A DNA stretch of 64,000 bases from Copromyces sp. CBS 386.78. Taxonomy: Eukaryota > Ascomycota > Sordariomycetes > Sordariales > Sordariaceae. How positions within the stretch are numbered: position 1 is the first letter of the stretch; each line of letters opens with the position of its first letter. The position numbers and the translations under genes are program-made. The stretch lies in assembly GCA_030685235.1 (NCBI GenBank), contig MU839134.1, forward strand, positions 124,001 through 188,000, written 5' to 3'. A model generated the notes under the pieces. It worked only from the letters and a program-made list of their open reading frames with translations, did no database searches and had not been told where the DNA came from. Shown here one piece after another: positions 56,801 through 64,000 of the stretch.

Positions 56801-59220
56801 TTCGGTAATTTAAGTCTTTTTTAGAAGGGAAAGGGGAATAAATATAATTAAATAGAAAAAGGTCGAAGATAGGATTATCGGCGTACTTTTACGCCTTTTA
56901 ATTCGTTACTTTCCTTAATTTCTTTTTATTACTATAGTTCTTAAAATAGCGGGCTCTAATACGCTACTATCTTCTTCGGTTCGCCGGCCTTAATTTTCTC
57001 TAATATATCCTTCTAATTCCCTAACTTTTTTTATTTTTCTTATAACCCTAATATTTCGCGGCTCTACGGTTTATATTATTTACGGCTTACGTTTTTTATA
57101 GCTTACATTTTCTATAGCTTACGTTTTTTTTATAATAACGTTTTTTATAATTTATATTTCTTATAACTTACTCCTTCTATAATTTATATTTTAATAGTTT
57201 ACGTCTTTTATAATTTACATCTTTTATAATTTACGTCTTTTTACAATTTATATCCCTTTTAAATACTTTTTTCTAATAGTAGCGACGGCGGCTATATTCT
57301 TACTATTTACTTAATTAATCCTTATTACCCTAGTCTTTAGGCCTCTTTTCGAACGCTTCCGCTATTATTCCTACTCTTTGTATTTTACTAATAATTCTGG
57401 GCAATTTAAATTCTCTTGTAATACCTATTTATTTTTATCTTCCGAATACCCGTTTTATTTTACTTAGAACTATTAATTTTTTCTTAAACTAATATACTTT
57501 ATAATCTTTTCAACTTCGTACTATTCTTCGTCTCCTTTAATATTTATTACTTCGCCCTAGGGCGTTACTATTATTAAATCGCCGTAGTATAATTCTAATA
57601 AAGCGATAGGGAATATTAAGTAAATATAATAATAATTGGGGAAATTTAAGCGGTATACTATCTTTTTATTACTAATTACTTCGGTAATATAGAAAAACCC
57701 TAAAAATTTATCCGATAACTTCCGATTTAAACGCTTCTATTTAATATTTTTAACGTTAAAAAAACCTAATTTCCTACTTCAAATTCTTTAATTATACGCG
57801 ATTTATTATACTATTTCGTATATTTTTCGTTAATTACCTTTAATACTTTAATAACATTAATACGACCTTAAATAAATTCTTTAATATAATTAGTAGTAGT
57901 ATTAAATAATACGTTTCCTCGGTCTCTCTTTAAATCGGCCAACCTTCGTAAATAATACCCGAATAGTAATTCGGATAAAGATTTCCTAATAATAGTATAA
58001 AAATAATTATTATACGTCTATTATACTAATATTAATTTTTTTACCTAATTACTTTATTTTAGGTTCTAGAAAATATAAAAATAAAATTCGAAATTTTAAT
58101 TTTAACGTTCGGTTTAGCCGTCCGTTTAAGGATACTACGTAATACTAAGGCGGCGTCGGATTTTTAAGAATTCGTAGTAAATCTTTTAAAAAAGGCTTAT
58201 AAAGAGATTACCTTAGTCGGAAATAATAGAATTAAATAAATTAAATTATCGGAAAATATACTACTAGAAAAAATAAATGAATTATTTAATATTAATAATC
58301 TTTTATATTAGGATATAGAAGGCGCATTTAGTAAACCGGTCTATAATAATTAGGACGGCGTCGTAGGTCTAATTTAATATAGGGTTATACAACGGTAGTA
58401 GTCTAGTAATAAAATCGTAGGAAATATTTTACTAAAGGATAATAAGAATGGATAAAAATATTAAAAATTTATAAAGTCGGTAATTTCGTAGCTTCGCTTT
58501 TTAGTAAATTAAGTATTAGCGTACGTATATTTTAACGTTAATAGCGATAGTCGGCTAATAATAAAATTAATTAATCTTCTTAAGGGTTTTCTATTATTTT
58601 AAATAGCTAGCGCTAATATTATTATAATAAGCGTATAAAAATTCTATATATAAACGTTCTAAAATATAAATTTAATAATTATAATATAAAATTCTATCCT
58701 CCCCTATCTTCTAATTCTTTATTCTATACCCCTTTTCTAATTCCTTTTACATTTCTTCTAAAACGAACAGATCTTCCTTCTACACTTCTACTATTTATTA
58801 ATTTAACGGTAATAACGGCTCTTCCTCCTTTTTTACCCTTATAATAATAATATATATACTTATTTACCTAATAATAGTATTACTCGTCTTCCCTCTCTTC
58901 GTAGTAACGTCTTTATCTACGATCTTTACCTTTTTCTTTAGCATTTCCTTAAATTTATTTTCGTTAATATATTCTCTATACTTCCTTCCCTTCCACTCCT
59001 AAATATTATTTTCCTACTTTAATTCCTATATTAATTCGTCTTCCCCGCCGTCTTTATTCTATTCCTTCTATTCTATTACTACCTTCTACGTTTCCTTCCC
59101 AATTAATAATACTTTTTTAATATCTTTTCCTAATATAGAACCCTCTTTTATCGCCTTACCCTTCGCTTCTCCTTCTTCGAATACTTTTAATAACAAGTAA
59201 CCGTTTTCTAATACATTTAC
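56801..59220 (-). mobile_element. Ty3/Gypsy remnant (integrase end)
   Basis: The minus strand encodes YP*TDG*TER at about 58,106-58,137, the decayed HPQTDGQTER motif of Gypsy integrase, with both Gln codons now stops. Reverse transcriptase should lie at higher coordinates but is replaced by repeat X at 59,221, so the element is 5'-truncated, as the second Gypsy in the left flank is. Confidence 0.65.
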
Positions 59221-62200
59221 TAAAATGGAGCAAAACCACACCAACAAAGGAACGGGGCCACACTATACAAATTTGTATGGCGAGGAGTAGATTTAGAGCT
59301 GATGATCTTGTTTGTAGAATTGGATGGAATTATTAAATTATAGCTATAAAACTACTAAAAGGAAAGATAGAAGGTAAAGTAGAATTTTACCTTTATGCTT
59401 TTTTTAAGATAGTGAGGTACGGATTTAGAAGTTGGTATTAAAGAAAATAAGAAGTACTTTACGAATATAATTAAAGATTTTAAAAGGGAGTATTGTAAAG
59501 ATTTTAGGAATGTTGGTACTTAATTCGTTATTCTTTGCTTGCTTTTTTTGTTGTCTATAATTTGAAAGGGGATATTATCCTTCTTATACTTTTCTATTTT
59601 TAACCTTTATTTAGCCTTGGAGTAGATCCGCTCCTTAGTATTTTAATTCTATAAGTATTTTAATATTTATTCTAATAAAACGCCTTAATTCAAATTTTCC
59701 CTTCGGAAGTAGTGAAAATATACCGAACTACTTCCGTATTATAAATTTAAATATTTAATTAAGGAAAAAATAGGGTATACTCTTTAGAATAGCGGGTAGT
59801 AATTTGTACCTTATATAAAAATAAAAAGTCCTAAGTAATTAATAATTAGTAAATAATTTTATACTCTACTTATTATTTGCGCGTTCCCTTTACCTTCTTC
59901 GTTTATTCCTTCTTCTATAATTACTTTATATTCCTTCACTTTCGGTTAAGGATTTCCTATAATTTAAATATATTAATTGCGGAAGGTAAAGGTATATTTT
60001 AGATTATATTTTTTGCGAATATTGGTATATATTTATATTCGACGGTAGTAACCTGCTTACTAGCCCTTTTTATATTTTTTAAATTTTTATCCGCTAATTT
60101 CTTTGTAGGTAGGATAAAGTAATTAATAATAAATTGATTTCTAGACCCTAGTATATTTAATTTTTCTTCGTCCTTTTTATATTTAGTAATTTTATAGTTC
60201 TTTTCTAGTACTTTTAGGGTTTCGGTTAGCGGTCTTTATAATTTAAGCGTTTTAAAAATAATTATTAGTATTTTTAGCGTATTAATTAGGAAGGGATCCG
60301 CTCTTTTATCTTTGTTAAAAGTAAGGTTATTTTAAGTGCGAATTATAAAATTTAAGGGTTCTCCTTATCTTTAGTTAGGTAGGTTATAAAAAGTATTCTA
60401 TTTTCCTTATTCCTCTTTTAGGATTTTGAATTTTCTATTTCTTTTAAATATTTTAGGGTTATAAAGGGATTTGCTCTATACTATATTTGGTTAGGCGAAC
60501 TTTTTGTAGTATATTTAGGAATATTAGTAAATATTATTCTTTTCTTTTAGTCCTATTAGTTTTATTATTGACTGTATTTAGATTATTCGGGTATAATTGT
60601 ATATAGCCCTTATTTACTATTAGGCTATTACGTTTTTTAATTATAAAAAGTCGTTTAATTAAATTTAAAATTGCTAATATTACCCTACTTCCTATAAAAT
60701 TGGTATTAAAATATTAATTTAATTTAAATAGAGATCCTTCTATTTTATTTTAATAAAGAATATCCTTATTGCTTCTAAGACTTAGAGACTACAAATCTAC
60801 GTTAATTACTAGGTAGGAAACCTTATATTTAGCTACTACCGTCGGTCGTTTAAATCGACCCTTCTTTTATATTTATTATAAATATTATAATAGGAAGCTA
60901 CGAAAGTTTTGTAAGCGGAACGAATTAATTTTATTCTTTCTTCGTCGAATATTAAATTGTAATAATATTATATTATTACCGCCTAATTATAAATTACGAA
61001 GACGAAGTATTAATTATAATAAATAGGTAAATATTAAAATTAAGTAATTTTAAAAAAAATTATAATTTCCTCCCTTACGTTCTAAAATTATAAAGTTTTT
61101 AACGTAAGGATTTTTACGTTAGGAGGAATATATATTTTATCCCCGAACTTTCTTAATATTTATATAATATTTTTAATAATACAGAATTTATTAAAATAAT
61201 TATAAATATTTATATAGTATTAAAGGTTAATTATCCTTAAGGCTAAACTCTTCTATAGAATTTTATTTGGTTAGGCGGAATTAATTTACTAATTAGCCGG
61301 TAAGCGGAAATCTATTCCGAATATTTAAATAAAGGTACTTTTATTATTATTATTATTGCCCTAAATTTCGTAGGGTATAAATCTTGTAATATTTAGTTTC
61401 TTATTCTTCGTATATTTAAAGAAATGTTAGTTGGCGGCGTAATTAAAATTTTTAGCCGGTTCGGGTTTTAGTAGGTAAATTTCCCTTAGTCGAATAAAAA
61501 TCTCTTCGTAGGTTTCGGTTTTAATACCCTATTATTCGAAGAATATTTAAATAATTTCGGATAATTTATCTATATTAATTATTATATTTATTTTTAATTA
61601 GGAAAAGATTTTAGGTTATATTATATCCTTTCTTGGTTAAATGAGTAAATTATTATTATCGAAGGAAAGAAAAGAAACCTTATTATAAGAGGGGCAGATC
61701 TACTTTTTAGGAAGTTTGAAAGAGAATGTTTAAATATAAATTAATATTAGTTATTATTTGTCTAAATATTAATTGAATATTATTCTAATAGTATAGTACT
61801 TTAATTATCGTTTATTAATTCTTATAAATACTTGCGCGTTTTCCTATTCCTTTATTTTATAAATTTCTATTATATCTTTATACCGGTTACTTAATTAATA
61901 CTTAGGTTACTAATTATATTATTTACGTTTAAAGGAATTATTATTTTTGCCCTTTAGCCGCTAGTAAATCTCTTTTTCTTATCCTTTTTCTTTTTTACGC
62001 ATTCTTTTTCTTTAATTATTAATATCCGTTTTATTTCTTTAATTATATGTAATTTAACCGTCTACTATATTTAGAAATAATTCGCTTATTTTAATAAATT
62101 TTATTTAGAAAGCGATATAGCAGCTAGATCTTCCCTTGAAACGCGTTAGTACGGATTTTTGGGCAACTCCTAATATCCCGAATTTGGCCCTCTTAATTAA

Positions 62201-64000
62201 AAAGAGATTCGCCCCTCCGATTTATATAGACCTTACGCTTATATATCCCTTTATTATTAAAAATAATCCTAAATATATTAACGAGAGGTTTAATAGAAAG
62301 AAGTAATTCCTTTTTAAAATTTATATTAACCCTTTTATAAATTTTATTATACCCGATAATCTTTAGGGTATAGAGGGTTACGCGTTTAATAAAATCTTTG
62401 CGCGCGAAGTGCAAATTTTTACTATTATTTAATTTAAGTTTGTAAACTAATTATATTTAGAATAGGTATTACCTTTAAACCCTACCGCCTTTAAAAAATT
62501 TATTAATATTTTTCCGCTAGTTAGTAAATATTATTATATTTTTCTTTCGCTAATTATTAACGAGGGTAAAATTTCTTTTCAATATATATTTATTAAGAAA
62601 AAAGGAGTTTAATTATATAGTCTTTATATTATATCCTTTATAAAAAAGAAAAAATATATTTTAAGTCTTTTAATTTAAAGTTTCGGCCTTCCGTACGAAT
62701 CCGTTCGTCCTTATTTTCTTTAATGATTTTTTATTAATTACTTTTATTTCTAAAAATTACTACCTATATTTTTATTGCGTTTCCCGGCTCTAAAAGACCT
62801 TCGTTTCTATTTTTATAGCGGAAGGGAAATAAAAAACCCTAAATATTTAGGCCCCTTTCTTAAATTACGTATTTATATTAACTAATATTAAGGGGGGGAT
62901 TTACAAGAATTATACTTAATTCGGTAAAAGAGCCGATTAATATAATTCTTCTATAGAAAACCTCTAGGACTTCAAATTTCTCGCTTAAAAGGACCCTAAT
63001 TTCGTTCGCCTATATTATATTATAATTAGTAATTATAATTAAAGGGGTAATTTTTTAATTATTAAAGGTATTAGATAAGAAGATTAAATTAAAGCTAAGG
63101 TATAAATCCTTTATAAAATTCGCTATTAGGCCGACTATATTATATTCGAATATTATTAGTTAAGTTTAAAAGGTAGTAATTATATTATTCGTAATAATTA
63201 TAAATCGGAGAAGAATAAGGAAAAATTTCTATCCTTTTAATAGAACGACGGCGACGATAATAATAAACCTTCTAATAGAAATTTAAATAATAATATTAAA
63301 ATAGGAGATAACGAAGAAGAATCCGATAAAAATTTCGATAAGGATAAGGAGTATAAAAATAAAGCTGAAGATAAGGATAATAATTGTACGGTAAAATAGT
63401 AGGCTATACAAGTAGTAATTAATATAGAGAGAACTACTTTATTAAGGAAATTTTAGGAGGATTAGAAAATTATTCTTAAGAAGGCTCCTAAAAGGAAAGA
63501 GATTAGTAAGGAGGAAACCCCTTCTATTAGTAACGATAATTCTAATAAGAATATTAATAATAATAGCGATAATAGTAGTATAAAATTAGAATTATCTAAA
63601 GCGAAGGTTAAAATTGTAAAAATAAAAGAGCCTATTATTTTTAAGCTACGCCTTAAGAAGATTATTAAATATAAGGGGAATAGCGAAGATCCCTTCTATT
63701 AGCAATTAGGGTAGTATAAGAGCGTTGAAATTTAAATACTGAAGGAATTAGGTATTTCCTATATATAAGTAAAAGAATAATAAAAGAAAAGATTATAAAA
63801 ATTTTTCTAATAGTAGGATAAGAGTCTTCCTTTAGTACTTTCTTCCTTTAGTACGGATTTATACTTAATTATTTAGTATTTTAATCTTCCTTTCGAAAGT
63901 AAGTAGATACCAATCGACTACTTTCGTAATAATAAACCTAAACTATAATAATAATAAAAAGGAAAAAGAAATATAAAAAGGAAAAGGGTAATATAATATA
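59221..64000 (-). mobile_element. Repeat X, right copy, uninterrupted
   Basis: Inverted copy of 1,807-6,149 plus 13,334-13,768. It begins TAAAATGGAGCAAAACC and has no insertion at the point equivalent to the AATAC target. It runs off the window. Confidence 0.75.
59870..62640 (-). pseudogene. Decayed long reading frame of repeat X, right copy
   Basis: Minus-strand equivalent of 3,200-5,940. The piece 62,193-62,414 is still open (KRVNINFKKELLLSIKPLV). Further downstream the decayed SRNQFIINYF-like segment is at 60,121-60,150. The two flank copies carry different RIP stops, so neither is a recent copy of the other. Confidence 0.55.

Overview
The window looks like a piece of a filamentous ascomycete (Pezizomycotina) genome. 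It has short GT-AG introns with CTAAC/CTGAC-like branch sites, fungal TATA promoters, and two very AT-rich flanks full of LTR retrotransposons. The dead reading frames in those flanks show C-to-T and G-to-A changes (CAA/CAG codons turned into stops, Asp to Asn at the reverse-transcriptase active site), the signature of repeat-induced point mutation (RIP). TACCTAGGTA-type motifs hint at a sordariomycete; this is inference.

Layout. The left flank (1-22,534) and right flank (50,316-64,000) are AT-rich repeat mosaics with almost no open frames. Going outward from the centre, both carry a Ty1/Copia element whose 3' LTR end faces inward, then Ty3/Gypsy remnants, then a repeat called here 'X', in mirror orientation. 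The left X copy is split by an almost complete 7.2 kb Gypsy element with 232-bp LTRs and a 5-bp target duplication (AATAC); the right copy is unsplit there. Between the flanks lies a GC-normal island of about 27.8 kb (22,535-50,315) whose two borders fall on the inward ends of the two Copia LTRs.

The island has three parts. (1) 22.5-25.5 kb has no gene I can support. (2) 25.5-42.7 kb holds a same-strand array of small divergent genes. At least six encode proteins with a paired PPxY/LPxY-type motif (pattern roughly [PLV]PxY-x-x-x-P-x(3)-[EG]-x-[TA]-T followed 20-30 residues later by a second PxY), and several share an LRR[QE][DN]A segment near the N terminus. At least five share an upstream block ending in a TATA-like box, and two share a terminal micro-exon coding for PPRS[QE]. 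Between them sit nested non-autonomous TIR transposons. The PY motifs suggest binding to WW domains such as those of Rsp5/Nedd4 ubiquitin ligases; no enzyme domain is visible. I do not recognise the family and regard this array as the best candidate for an undescribed system. (3) 44.3-49.3 kb is a patchwork of a small Cys-rich gene, gene fragments on both strands, a truncated VAP/Scs2-like MSP domain, and an un-RIPed relative of the gene carried by repeat X.

All coordinates of spliced genes come from reading splice sites by eye; no database search was possible.
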